DNA of 64,000 nucleotides from an uncultured Clostridia bacterium. Lineage in GTDB: Bacteria > Bacillota > Clostridia > Oscillospirales > Acutalibacteraceae. The translations under genes were made by a program, and so were the position numbers. The notes below the pieces were generated by a model. The model did not search any database. It was given only the letters and a program-made list of their open reading frames with translations, and was not told the origin of the DNA. Each line of letters starts with the position of its first letter. The first letter of the stretch is position 1. The stretch spans positions 77,560-141,559 of the forward strand of contig CALEII010000032.1 in assembly GCA_937876205.1 (NCBI GenBank), in the 5' to 3' direction. Of this stretch, positions 34,470 through 43,930 are shown in pieces.

Positions 34470-35372
34470 TTGAATTTTCTCGGATTGCTTTCTGTTTCAG
34501 ACACTCTTTCCTCAACCTGGGATAAGTTCGCAGGTGCGGTAATGAGCCTGAATTCAATCAAAGATATTCTTGATATACTGATGGTTGCAGTTATTGTGTA
34601 TGCACTTATAGTCCAGCTGCGTAAAACTCAGTCCATACAGATAATAAAAGGCGTTGCGCTTGTTGCCGTAATTTATCTTGTTGTCAATCTTTTTGAGATG
34701 AATGCAAGTAAATTCATATTCAGTAATGTTTTCGGCGACTTGCTTGTAATTCTTGTTATAATTTTCAGCGGTGAAATAAGGCAGGCTCTTGAAAGAATGG
34801 GGCAGAGAAAAAATTTCCCCATTCTGTCACTGTTCAGCTCAAAGAGTGATAATGAACAGACATATGACGTTATAAACCATATCTGCCGTGCCTGCGCATC
34901 AATGAGTGAGAGCAAAACAGGCTCACTTATTGTCATTCAGCGTAAGTCAATTCTCGGCGATCTGACCCGTCAGAGTGTGCCGATTGATTCCTGTGTCACG
35001 ACAGAGATGCTTCTGAGTATATTCTATCCCAAGGCAGCTCTTCACGACGGCGCAATAGTTATTAAGGACGGCAGAATCGTTGCCGCAAGATGTGTTGTGC
35101 CTCTTAAGAATGAGAAAGAAGTCACAGAGCATATCGGTACACGTCACAGAGCAGCAATTGAAGTGACACTTCGTTCAGATGCCATTGCAGTTGTCACAAG
35201 TGAGGAAACAGGCATCATCTCCATTGCCTGCGACGGTCAGCTCAAAAGAGGTCTCTCAGATGCGGCACTGCGTGAGCTGCTTGTTGATTTCCTCGTTCAG
35301 ACTGAGGACGATGAAAAGAAGAAAAAGTTCTCATTCGCAAAAAAACATAAGGGGGAAGATACAGATGAGTAA
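34470..35372 (+). CDS. cdaA: Diadenylate cyclase CdaA
   Basis: 300 residues; makes cyclic di-AMP from two ATP at the membrane. Three N-terminal membrane helices (about 35-110) precede the DAC domain with ALHDGAIVI (Asp193-Gly-Ala) and GTRHRAAI (the RHR motif). Read from a TTG at 34470 after GGCGGTGA. It overlaps cdaR by 8 bases. Confidence 0.96.
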   Translation: MNFLGLLSVSDTLSSTWDKFAGAVMSLNSIKDILDILMVAVIVYALIVQLRKTQSIQIIKGVALVAVIYLVVNLFEMNASKFIFSNVFGDLLVILVIIFSGEIRQALERMGQRKNFPILSLFSSKSDNEQTYDVINHICRACASMSESKTGSLIVIQRKSILGDLTRQSVPIDSCVTTEMLLSIFYPKAALHDGAIVIKDGRIVAARCVVPLKNEKEVTEHIGTRHRAAIEVTLRSDAIAVVTSEETGIISIACDGQLKRGLSDAALRELLVDFLVQTEDDEKKKKFSFAKKHKGEDTDE

Positions 35373-36390
35373 CGCTCCCGAAAAGACAAAGACACGAAAA
35401 ATAAAGTCACTCAATGACATTATGGAAAACAACAAGTTTGTTTTTCTGCTTTCTCTTTTTATAGCATTTATAGTGTGGGTTGCAGTTGCAATGTATGCAA
35501 GCCCTGAGGAAACATTCACTGTATATAATGTACCCATAACAATTGACACTCAGAACAGCATCGTGTCACAGAAAGGGTATCAGAGCTTCTGGCAGAGTGC
35601 AGACAAGATTGATGTCACCGTCACAGGTCCCAGATATCTTGTTACGGCACTTACTCCTGAGGATATCCTTGTTTCGGCAAACCTTAATACCGTAGATTCG
35701 GCAGGTATTTCACAGCTTGCTCTCAAGGTTTCACTCAGGCAGCCCAGTCAGGATATAACAATTTCAGCTCAGTCAAAGACTTCTGTTGAAGTGTACTTTG
35801 ATGTGGAGAAAGAAAAAGTGTTTGATATCCACCTTGATACCGATGCCATAGCAGAAAAGGTTGCAGACGGTTATCAACTGAATTCAGCAGAGCTTACCGT
35901 GTCAACAATCACTCTGAAGGGTCCTGAAACCGAGATCAATAAGATTGTCAGCATTGTTGCCACACCTGAGCTTCCCGAAGAGCTTCTCTTCACAACGCAG
36001 ACCTTCAAAACAGTGCTCAGCCTTGAGGGCGCAAGCACTGTTGATACAGTTTCGGTCAACACCTACTTTGATGTAAAGCAGGAAGAATATTTTGTCAAGG
36101 TAAGCATAGACAGACTCGCAGAGCTTGCACCTGAGGTTGCGTTCACGGGTGAAAAAACAGGCGAAGCAACTGTACGCTTCAATACAACAGTCATTCTTGC
36201 AAAAATTGCTACAGAATCAGGCTACGACAGTGAGTCTCTGCCCATTCTTACGGTTGATTACTCAGAACTGAGCTCAGGCATAAATAAATATTCACTCAAG
36301 GCATCTGAGCTTGAGCTTCCCGCAGGTGTAACGGTGAATGACGAAACATTTACTTACAATATAACAATAACATTTACACCTTATGAATAA
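35365..36390 (+). CDS. cdaR: YbbR-domain protein CdaR, regulator of CdaA
   Basis: 341 residues. One membrane helix (about 25-45, FVFLLSLFIAFIVWVAVAMY) anchors three or four extracellular YbbR repeats (each with a VTGP or LKGPE piece). CdaR modulates CdaA activity. The ATG at 35365, preceded by GGGGGAAG, overlaps cdaA. The usual downstream glmM is not here; a lipoprotein and a two-component system follow. Confidence 0.93.
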   Translation: MSNAPEKTKTRKIKSLNDIMENNKFVFLLSLFIAFIVWVAVAMYASPEETFTVYNVPITIDTQNSIVSQKGYQSFWQSADKIDVTVTGPRYLVTALTPEDILVSANLNTVDSAGISQLALKVSLRQPSQDITISAQSKTSVEVYFDVEKEKVFDIHLDTDAIAEKVADGYQLNSAELTVSTITLKGPETEINKIVSIVATPELPEELLFTTQTFKTVLSLEGASTVDTVSVNTYFDVKQEEYFVKVSIDRLAELAPEVAFTGEKTGEATVRFNTTVILAKIATESGYDSESLPILTVDYSELSSGINKYSLKASELELPAGVTVNDETFTYNITITFTPYE

Positions 36391-36410
36391 ACAGTAAAGG
36401 AGTGAGGTCA

Positions 36411-37835
36411 GTGTATAAAAGAATATCGGTTGTGGTTGCTGCAATAATCTGCATCGTCATATTTTTCAGCAGTTGTGATGCGCTGACCTTCAATTCTCCC
36501 GAAAATCTTTTAAGACCGCCCAAGCTTTCGGGTGATGACGGCGAATTGCAATCAGCATTTGAGAAGGCTGTGGCTGAAAAAGGTGAATACATACTCAAAT
36601 ATCCGTCAGCAGGGCAGTACCGTTCCGCATTCGTGCGCAAGGACTGTGACGGTGACGGAGCAGACGAGGCTTTTGTGTTCTATTCCCTCAAGGCTGAGGA
36701 AATGTCTGTTTATATGTATATGCTTGATTTCAAGGACAGACAGTGGCAGGCTGTGAGTGAGGTTATGGGTGAGGGTAACGATGTTTACTCAATTGATTTC
36801 TGTGACCTTAACGCAGACGGCACAGCAGAGGTGCTTGTGGGCTGGAGCTCAATTGACTCCAAGGCAAACAAAAAGCTTAGTATCTACTATTCTGATAATC
36901 ATCAGAATACAATGAATTACAAGATGATTGCACTTGAGTCATATACACAGTTATATACTATTGATATTGATTCGGACGGTCATAAGGAAATCCTGACGGC
37001 ATTGATAAATGCCACACCGGATTCATATACAACCGTGGCAAAGCTTCTGAAAATGACAAATGTTTTAGGTCCTGTCTGGCAGATAAGTCCTGTGGGACAG
37101 GTAAACCTCTATCAGGGCATCACATCGGTGGTGGGCATCACATCAGGTCTCTCAGGCGGCAGACGCTATATCTATATTGATGAGGCTGCAGGTGATTCTT
37201 ATCTTACAGAAATGCTTTATTGGGATAATTCTCAGAATATGCTTGCATCGGCTTTTTCCGTTGATTCCTTGTCAATTGCCGATTGTCCCACAAGCAGAAA
37301 TCATCCCCTTGTGTGCACAGATGTGAATAAGGACGGTGAGCTTGAAATTCCCGTTACCAGACTTCTGCGGGGCAGCTCTGTCGTCAGGACAAAATCACCT
37401 GAAGAATCAGAAAAAGCAATTCAGAATGTACTTCCTGAAAATATTTATGTCACAAGCTGGCTTCAGTATGATGAGGGCCGCTTCACTGTAATTGACAGCT
37501 ATATCGAAAATGCCGACCAAGGCTTCAGAATAGCATATGATGAAGATAATATGGCAGACTGGGCAGTCAAATTCTTTCCCGATGAGGGTATATCACAGTT
37601 CTTTATGACTGTGAAGAGCAGTGAAACGGATGCGCTGGGAGATCCCGAAACATATCTGCTGTTTACACTTGAAGCAACGCCCGTTCAGGAGGAAGCTGAC
37701 GAAGAAAGTATTGTTGCAAGCAGTGATGAGCATAACTTTGTGCTTAGCATTGCAGAAAAAGGTGAAGATAGCGGCATTGATGCCGAGTATATCAGGAGTA
37801 TTTTTTCTCTCAGTGAGAAACAAGGAGATAAATGA
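36411..37835 (+). CDS. Lipoprotein with EF-hand-like calcium loops
   Basis: 474 residues. The lipobox is FFSSC (Cys about 22). Four loops of the D-x-D-x-D-G type recur: DCDGDGADE, DLNADGTAE, DIDSDGHKE and DVNKDGELE, each followed by hydrophobic strands, as in FG-GAP/VCBS or dockerin-like calcium sites, suggesting an extracellular beta-propeller-like fold. AAAGG at 36396-36400 fits the GTG at 36411. It ends inside the leader of a response regulator gene, so it is likely coupled to the two-component system as a sensor or output lipoprotein; that is inference. Confidence 0.78.
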   Translation: MYKRISVVVAAIICIVIFFSSCDALTFNSPENLLRPPKLSGDDGELQSAFEKAVAEKGEYILKYPSAGQYRSAFVRKDCDGDGADEAFVFYSLKAEEMSVYMYMLDFKDRQWQAVSEVMGEGNDVYSIDFCDLNADGTAEVLVGWSSIDSKANKKLSIYYSDNHQNTMNYKMIALESYTQLYTIDIDSDGHKEILTALINATPDSYTTVAKLLKMTNVLGPVWQISPVGQVNLYQGITSVVGITSGLSGGRRYIYIDEAAGDSYLTEMLYWDNSQNMLASAFSVDSLSIADCPTSRNHPLVCTDVNKDGELEIPVTRLLRGSSVVRTKSPEESEKAIQNVLPENIYVTSWLQYDEGRFTVIDSYIENADQGFRIAYDEDNMADWAVKFFPDEGISQFFMTVKSSETDALGDPETYLLFTLEATPVQEEADEESIVASSDEHNFVLSIAEKGEDSGIDAEYIRSIFSLSEKQGDK

Positions 37836-37837
37836 TT

Positions 37838-38545
37838 ATGAAACGCATACTTGTGGCTGAAGATGAATCAGCAATAAGAGATTTTATTGTTATCAATCTT
37901 AAACGCAGCGGGTACGATGTCACAGAGGCAGAAAACGGCAGAATTGCCATAGAAAAATATGATGAGTGTGACGGTGATTTTGATATTGCCCTGCTTGATA
38001 TTATGATGCCTGAGACAGACGGTCTTGAGGTGTGCAAATACCTCAGACAGAAGAGCAGTACAATAGGTATAATAATGCTCACTGCAAAATCGCAGGAGAT
38101 GGATAAGGTCACAGGGCTTCTTGTGGGGGCTGACGACTATGTGATAAAGCCGTTTTCACCGTCTGAGCTTATGGCAAGAATTGATGCCATATACAGGCGT
38201 GTGACCGTGAATAAGGAGCTTGCAGACAAAAACCGTGGCGGCGGTGACTGTGTTGTCAGCGGTGAGTTTACGCTCAATATGAGAACACGCACGCTGAAAA
38301 AGGGTGATGAGCCCATTGAACTGACTCAGGTTGAGTTCCAGATAATGGAATTCTTTATGAGCAACCCCGATGTATCACATTCAAGACTTGATATACTCAA
38401 CCACGTATGGGGCGATGATTATTACGGCGACGAAAAGGTTGTTGACGTAAATATAAGACGGCTCAGGATGAAAATTGAAGATGATTCTTCAAGCCCCGAG
38501 CATCTTACAACAGTATGGGGGCTAGGATATAAGTGGATTCCCTGA
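37838..38545 (+). CDS. OmpR-family response regulator
   Basis: 235 residues. Receiver domain (about 1-118) with acidic pocket EDE at 8-10, phospho-acceptor Asp54 in LLDIMMP and Lys in VIKPFSP; C-terminal winged helix (about 140-233) of the OmpR/PhoB type. AAGGAGA lies 9 bases before the ATG at 37838; the ATG at 37832 is too close. Its kinase partner is the next gene. Confidence 0.95.
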   Translation: MKRILVAEDESAIRDFIVINLKRSGYDVTEAENGRIAIEKYDECDGDFDIALLDIMMPETDGLEVCKYLRQKSSTIGIIMLTAKSQEMDKVTGLLVGADDYVIKPFSPSELMARIDAIYRRVTVNKELADKNRGGGDCVVSGEFTLNMRTRTLKKGDEPIELTQVEFQIMEFFMSNPDVSHSRLDILNHVWGDDYYGDEKVVDVNIRRLRMKIEDDSSSPEHLTTVWGLGYKWIP

Positions 38546-38568
38546 TTTGACGGAAGGAGGAATACGGT

Positions 38569-39978
38569 ATGCGCACGGGCGGTATCACAAGACGCTGGAT
38601 AATGAACACACTCAGTGTTATTATCCTTATCCTTGTTATTGTCAATGTGGCTGCATCCGTGTTCATAAAAAGCTATTATTATGAAATGGCTGAGAATACC
38701 ATAGATTCAAAGGTCCAGCGCTCTGCAGTGCAGACATTTTTCAATAACTACACGGATTCGGGCAGTGAAAAGTTTGCTGAGGGTGCAAGGGAATTTGCAG
38801 AAAGCTACGGCTACAGCCATCTTATGGACGTATGGGTGACTGACAGCAACGGAGAGGTCATTGTTTCATCTGCAGGCTTCTCAGTTGACGATTCAACCGT
38901 TATGGTTGACTTTGAAAATGCAAAAAAAGCTGAAAACGGTACGGGAATGTGGACGGGACGCAACAGCAACGGCGAAAAAATTATGGCTAAGACCTTCACT
39001 GTTCTCAATTCCGACGGCTCTCTTGCAGGCTCGGTAAGGCTTATAGTGTCTCTTGAGGATCTTGACCGTCAGCATATTATATATACAATATTTATACTGC
39101 TGCTGAGCATAATTGCGCTGTCATTTGTTGCAGTGTCGGGTATGTTCTTCATCAGGTCGATTGTGCACCCTGTTGCCCGTATAAATGAAACGGCAAAGCT
39201 CATTGCAAAGGGTGACTTCAATGCAAGAGTTGAAAGCAGCAACAACAATGACGAAATCAGCGAGCTTTGTGACACTGTCAATTATATGTCGGCAGAAATT
39301 GCACGTTCAGATAAGGTCAGAAATGAATTCATATCAACCGTTTCACACGAGCTGAGAACGCCGCTTACAGCCATTAAGGGCTGGGCTGAGACCATAAGGG
39401 ATATCGGTGACGCCGAAATGACCGAAAAGGGTATCGATGTTATAATCAGTGAGGCTGACAGACTTTATAATATTGTTGAAGACCTTCTTGATTTCTCAAA
39501 AATGCAGAGCGGCCGAATGGTTATGCGTGCAGAGCCGGTTGATGCCGTGGCAGAGCTTGAATCGGCTGTTGAAGTGTTTATGGACAGAGCAAAGCGTGAC
39601 GGTATTACACTTATATACAATGCCCCGGAATTTACGGCGCCGATGTCTGCTGACAGAAATCTTCTCAAGCAGGTTTTTGCAAATATTCTTGACAATGCGT
39701 TCAAGTACACGGGCAGTGGCGGCAGAGTAGCTGTTTTTGCAGAAAAAGCAGGCACAAACTTTGTTGTCTCCATTGCTGATACAGGCTGCGGAATTTCCCC
39801 CGAGGACCTTCCGCATATTACAGAAAAATTCTACAAGGCAAATATGTCTGTCAGAGGGTCAGGCATAGGTCTTGCAGTTGTTGATGAGATAATCAGAATG
39901 CACGGCGGTAAGCTTGATATTTCAAGCACTCCCGGTAAGGGGACTGTTGTTACGGTTTTCTTACCCGCAGATAATTAA
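38569..39978 (+). CDS. Membrane sensor histidine kinase
   Basis: 469 residues. Two membrane helices (about 13-33 and 168-190) enclose an extracellular sensor region of about 135 residues. HAMP (about 190-245), then HisKA with STVSHELRTPL (His260), then the HATPase with N, G1 and G2 boxes (NILDNAFKYT, ADTGCGI, GSGIGLAV). PhoR/ResE-like. It phosphorylates the upstream regulator; the signal is unknown, but the operon links it with c-di-AMP synthesis and a calcium-loop lipoprotein. Confidence 0.95.
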   Translation: MRTGGITRRWIMNTLSVIILILVIVNVAASVFIKSYYYEMAENTIDSKVQRSAVQTFFNNYTDSGSEKFAEGAREFAESYGYSHLMDVWVTDSNGEVIVSSAGFSVDDSTVMVDFENAKKAENGTGMWTGRNSNGEKIMAKTFTVLNSDGSLAGSVRLIVSLEDLDRQHIIYTIFILLLSIIALSFVAVSGMFFIRSIVHPVARINETAKLIAKGDFNARVESSNNNDEISELCDTVNYMSAEIARSDKVRNEFISTVSHELRTPLTAIKGWAETIRDIGDAEMTEKGIDVIISEADRLYNIVEDLLDFSKMQSGRMVMRAEPVDAVAELESAVEVFMDRAKRDGITLIYNAPEFTAPMSADRNLLKQVFANILDNAFKYTGSGGRVAVFAEKAGTNFVVSIADTGCGISPEDLPHITEKFYKANMSVRGSGIGLAVVDEIIRMHGGKLDISSTPGKGTVVTVFLPADN

Positions 39979-39999
39979 AATGAAAGGATGCTGATTAAA

Positions 40000-41064
40000 A
40001 TGGCAGATAAAAATACAGAAAAGAATCCCAGACTCGGTAAAGCAGGCGGTCAGGCACTTATGGAGGGTATTATGATGAACGGTCCCGAGGGTGCCGCAAT
40101 GTCCGTGCGTCAGACAGACGGTACTATTATTACCGTTCCCAAGGAATTTAAGCACGCCCGTGACAAGGTTAAATTCCTCGGACTACCCATAATAAGAGGT
40201 ATTGTGAACTTTGTTGAATCTATGTTGCTGGGATATAAGTGTCTTATGGAATCGGCAGAGCTTTCAGGTCAGCTTGAGCTTGAGGAATCAGAAGAAAATA
40301 TGTCAAAGCTCGACAAATGGATAAGTGACCACTTCGGCCCCAAAATGATGGCTGTTATTTCAGGCATTGCGATGGTGCTCGGTGTGGGACTTGCATTTGT
40401 GTTGTTTATGTATGCCCCTGCAAAGCTCGTTGGACTTTTTGACACATATGTGCTTGGTGATTTTATGCTCAATCACGCAATGCGTCCCCTGTTTGAAGGT
40501 ATAATCAGAATCGCAATTTTCATCGGCTATCTTGCAGCCGTTACAAATATGAAGGATATCAGACGTGTATTTATGTATCACGGTGCTGAGCACAAGACAA
40601 TTTTCTGCTATGAAGCAGGCGAGGAGCTTACGGTGGAGAATGTAAAGAAATACAAGCGTTACCACCCCCGCTGCGGTACAAGCTTTATGTTTATAATTCT
40701 TATAATCAGTATTCTTGCTTCTTCTGCACTTGCTGTTGTTCTCAGACAGTTCCCCGGTCTTACAATCGGCGGTGAGCATATACTCAATGTTGCCTGGGCA
40801 TGGTCAATTATCAAGGTGCTTATTATGCCGCTTGTAATGGGTATCGGCTATGAAATACTCAAGTTCTCAGGCAAACACGACAATAAGCTTATGCGTATTC
40901 TTGTGGCTCCCGGTCTGTGGATGCAGAGACTGACAACAAAAGAGCCCGATGATGATATGATTGAGGTCGGTATCACTGCACTCAAGGCTGTTACAGAGGG
41001 GATTCCTGCTCAGCCTGAGGTGAAGCAGGATGAAAACACTGACGGAGAGACTGAAAGTGACTGA
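40000..41064 (+). CDS. yqhQ: DUF1385 membrane protein YqhQ
   Basis: 354 residues. Signature GGQALMEGIMMNGPEG at the N-terminus, then about four membrane helices, and the conserved MYHGAEHKTIFCYEAGEELTVENV and KRYHPRCGTSF region. Function unproven; a typical neighbour of prmC in Firmicutes, as here. AAAGG fits the ATG at 40000 rather than 39988. Confidence 0.92.
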   Translation: MADKNTEKNPRLGKAGGQALMEGIMMNGPEGAAMSVRQTDGTIITVPKEFKHARDKVKFLGLPIIRGIVNFVESMLLGYKCLMESAELSGQLELEESEENMSKLDKWISDHFGPKMMAVISGIAMVLGVGLAFVLFMYAPAKLVGLFDTYVLGDFMLNHAMRPLFEGIIRIAIFIGYLAAVTNMKDIRRVFMYHGAEHKTIFCYEAGEELTVENVKKYKRYHPRCGTSFMFIILIISILASSALAVVLRQFPGLTIGGEHILNVAWAWSIIKVLIMPLVMGIGYEILKFSGKHDNKLMRILVAPGLWMQRLTTKEPDDDMIEVGITALKAVTEGIPAQPEVKQDENTDGETESD

Positions 41065-41911
41065 TATAAAAGCACTTCTGCGCAATGCCGAAAAAAAACT
41101 GATTTATTCTGACGCACCTGATGTTGATGCCTTTGAGCTTTTCAGCAAGGCAACGGGACTTTCACGCAGCGATATTCTTCTTTGCCCGCAAAAACACATA
41201 GAAAACGACAAGCTCAGACAGTTTGATGAATATATCAGCAGAAGGGCTACAGGATATCCTCTTCAGTATATTCTCGGTGAGTGGGATTTTTACGGCAATA
41301 CATTTTCTGTGGGCGAAGGTGTGCTCATACCACGCAGTGAAACTGAGCAGATTGCCCACGAAGCGTGCTTGTTTTTGAAAAACAAGAAAAATAAAGTTGT
41401 TTTTGACCTTTGCTCAGGCAGCGGCTGTATAGGACTTTCGGTTGCGGTCAACAATCCTGATTGCAGAGTGTTTCTCTTTGACAATTCGCCCTATGCGCTG
41501 GATTTTTCAAAGCGTAATGCTGAAAAATCAGCTCTTGACAATGTGGAAATTCTTGATTATGATGTTTTTCTCGGGTTTGCGAATTCTTCTCTCCCTACTC
41601 CCGATGTGATTCTTTCAAACCCGCCGTATGTAACAAAAGACGAATTTGCCACCTTGCAGAAAGAAATTTTTTATGAGCCCGAATCAGCTATTGTCTGTGA
41701 GGGTGACGGACTTGATTTTTACAGATGTATAGCTTCACAATGGCTCCCTTATCTGAATGACGGCGGCTTCTTTATGCTTGAAAGCGGTGAGGAGCAGCCT
41801 GAAAAAATAGTGGATATTATGAAAAACACGCCGGCACTCAGCTTTAATAAATATAATGTAATGTGCTGTAACGATATGTACGGCGTCTGCCGTTTTGTAA
41901 AAGGAGGATAA
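41057..41911 (+). CDS. prmC: Peptide chain release factor N5-glutamine methyltransferase
   Basis: 284 residues; methylates the Gln of the GGQ motif of release factors. N-terminal helical domain, then the Rossmann fold with FDLCSGSGCIGLS (AdoMet site) and catalytic NPPY. GTG at 41057, with GGAGAG eight bases ahead, overlaps yqhQ by 8 bases; a longer start at the ATG 41030 is possible. Confidence 0.94.
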   Translation: MTDIKALLRNAEKKLIYSDAPDVDAFELFSKATGLSRSDILLCPQKHIENDKLRQFDEYISRRATGYPLQYILGEWDFYGNTFSVGEGVLIPRSETEQIAHEACLFLKNKKNKVVFDLCSGSGCIGLSVAVNNPDCRVFLFDNSPYALDFSKRNAEKSALDNVEILDYDVFLGFANSSLPTPDVILSNPPYVTKDEFATLQKEIFYEPESAIVCEGDGLDFYRCIASQWLPYLNDGGFFMLESGEEQPEKIVDIMKNTPALSFNKYNVMCCNDMYGVCRFVKGG

Positions 41912-41913
41912 TA

Positions 41914-42612
41914 ATGTTATTTGATATATTCGATTATATCCGTGAAGGCGAATATGCCCTGCTTTTTATCAATCTTGCATCAATACTGTTTGTTGTTTTT
42001 TGCACACTGCCCGTACACGAGTACGCACATGCATGGACGGCAGTGAAGCTCGGTGACGATACTCCGAGACTTCAGGGCAGACTGACTCTCAGACCTATGG
42101 CGCATATTGATATTTTCGGTGCTCTTATGATACTTATTGTTGGCTTCGGCTATGCAAAGCCTGTCAGAGTAAATATGCACAACCTTAAAAACGGCAGAAA
42201 AAGCTTTGCTCTTGTTGCCCTTGCAGGTCCGGTGTCAAATCTTATTATGGCATTCATATTCACAATTCTTGAAAACATTGTGCTTGTGATTTCACTCAAT
42301 ATGAATGTTCCCGAGGCATTTTATCTTGTTTTCGGCAGCTTTTTCAGCTTTGCGGCGACAATAAATATTTCTCTTGCAGTGTTCAATCTTCTGCCCATTC
42401 CTCCTCTTGACGGCTCAAGAATTGCAAATCTGCTTCTCCCTGCAAAGTATTATTACACAATAATGAAATATGAAAGATATATTATGATAGGTATGTTTGT
42501 GCTTCTGTGGACAGGAATCCTCTCAAAACCGTTGTCTCTGCTTGCAGGGCTTGTATCAATGGGCTTTGAGTTTGTTGCGCGTCTGCCTTTCACACTGATG
42601 GGATTGTTATAA
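41914..42612 (+). CDS. Site-2 protease family (M50) membrane peptidase
   Basis: 232 residues, five to six membrane helices. HEYAH (His35, Glu36, His39) and NLLPIPPLDGSRI are the two zinc-site motifs. It cleaves within or near membranes. No PDZ domain is present, so it is of the compact YwhC-like type that usually precedes scpA, as here. Confidence 0.93.
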   Translation: MLFDIFDYIREGEYALLFINLASILFVVFCTLPVHEYAHAWTAVKLGDDTPRLQGRLTLRPMAHIDIFGALMILIVGFGYAKPVRVNMHNLKNGRKSFALVALAGPVSNLIMAFIFTILENIVLVISLNMNVPEAFYLVFGSFFSFAATINISLAVFNLLPIPPLDGSRIANLLLPAKYYYTIMKYERYIMIGMFVLLWTGILSKPLSLLAGLVSMGFEFVARLPFTLMGLL

Positions 42613-42614
42613 TT

Positions 42615-43355
42615 ATGGATAAACCGCAATATAAAACAGAGGTTTTTGAAGGGCCTCTTGACCTGCTTCTTCATCTTATATCAAAGCACAAGCTTAACAT
42701 AAACGATATTCCCATTTTTGAGCTTGTGGAGCAGTATATAGCGTATGTTCAGCTTATGCAGGAAGAAAATATGGAGATTGCCAGTGAATTTCTTGAGATG
42801 GCGGCAAGACTTGTTTATATCAAGACTGTTTCACTGCTTCCCGTATATGAAGAAGCCGAAAACCTGAAAAAAGAGCTTACAGGCGAGCTGATTGAGTATC
42901 AGGCCTGCAAGATTATGGCAAAAAAGCTGTCTGAACAGTCGGGCGGTATAGATAAAATGGTCCGTTCTCCCTCTGAGGTTGAGGCAGACCTTACATATTC
43001 AAGACTTCACGATGCTTTTGAGCTTTTTTCCGCCTATGTCAACGCAGCAGGCAAAAAATTGAGAAATCTTCCTCCTCCCGAGGATTCCTTCAAGGAGATT
43101 GTCGAAAAAGCTGTTGTGTCTGTAAATGTGAAGATAGACAATATCTATTCCATTGTGATGAAGACAGGCAGAATAAAGGTTTTTGACATTTTTTCAATGG
43201 CAAAAAGCAGAAGTGAGCTTGTGGCTTCCTTCCTTGCTATTCTTGAAATGGCAAAGAATAAGAGCATAAAGCTTTCAGGTGAGCTCGAGGAGCTTGAAAT
43301 AGAAATTGATTTTGACGCAAATGAGGGTGATGAAAACGGAAACGCAGAAGCTTAA
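42615..43355 (+). CDS. scpA: Segregation and condensation protein A
   Basis: 246 residues; kleisin subunit of the SMC-ScpAB condensin. N-terminal FEGPLDLLLHLISKHKLNINDIPI, central helical linker, and the C-terminal winged helix (VFDIFSMAKSRSELVASFLAILEM) that binds the SMC head. Two bases after the M50 gene. Confidence 0.96.
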   Translation: MDKPQYKTEVFEGPLDLLLHLISKHKLNINDIPIFELVEQYIAYVQLMQEENMEIASEFLEMAARLVYIKTVSLLPVYEEAENLKKELTGELIEYQACKIMAKKLSEQSGGIDKMVRSPSEVEADLTYSRLHDAFELFSAYVNAAGKKLRNLPPPEDSFKEIVEKAVVSVNVKIDNIYSIVMKTGRIKVFDIFSMAKSRSELVASFLAILEMAKNKSIKLSGELEELEIEIDFDANEGDENGNAEA

Positions 43356-43905
43356 AGCAGTGCTTGAGGCAGTTTTGTTTGCTTCAGGCGAGCCGCTTGA
43401 TATAGAGAAAACAGCCAGAACTCTGCTTGTTGACAAGTCAACTGTGGAGAATTGCCTGAGCGAAATAGCCGAGGAATACAGCTCCGATAACCACGGTATA
43501 GAGCTTCTTAATCTGGCAGGTAAATATCAGTTTGCCACAAAAGAGGAGCACGCAGCAGAAATCAGAGCCGTGCTCAGTATGAAGAAAAATACACCTTTAT
43601 CATCAGCTGCATTTGAGGTGCTCGCAATTGTTGCTTACAACCAGCCCGTGACAAAGGCATTTATTGAACAGGTCAGAGGTGTTGACTGCTCAGGTGTTAT
43701 ATCAACACTTTGCCAGAGAAATCTGATTGAGGAGCACGGAAGACTTGACTTGCCGGGCAGACCTCTGTTATACTGTACTACAGATAACTTTTTAAGATGC
43801 TTTGAAATGTCGTCTCTTGACGAACTGCCAGAGCTTCCCGAGAGACCTGCCGAGACAAAGCTCAGCGACTCTGATGAAGTTGACGGGCAGATGTCACTTC
43901 TTTGA
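43330..43905 (+). CDS. scpB: Segregation and condensation protein B
   Basis: 191 residues from the ATG at 43330; dimer of two winged helices binding ScpA. LEAVLFASGEPL and the second wing with AFEVLAIVAYNQPVTKAFIEQVRG are conserved. The start is uncertain (43321 or 43330); either overlaps scpA. Confidence 0.95.
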   Translation: MKTETQKLKAVLEAVLFASGEPLDIEKTARTLLVDKSTVENCLSEIAEEYSSDNHGIELLNLAGKYQFATKEEHAAEIRAVLSMKKNTPLSSAAFEVLAIVAYNQPVTKAFIEQVRGVDCSGVISTLCQRNLIEEHGRLDLPGRPLLYCTTDNFLRCFEMSSLDELPELPERPAETKLSDSDEVDGQMSLL

Positions 43906-43930
43906 TTAAAAAGCTAAAGGAGGCATTCTG

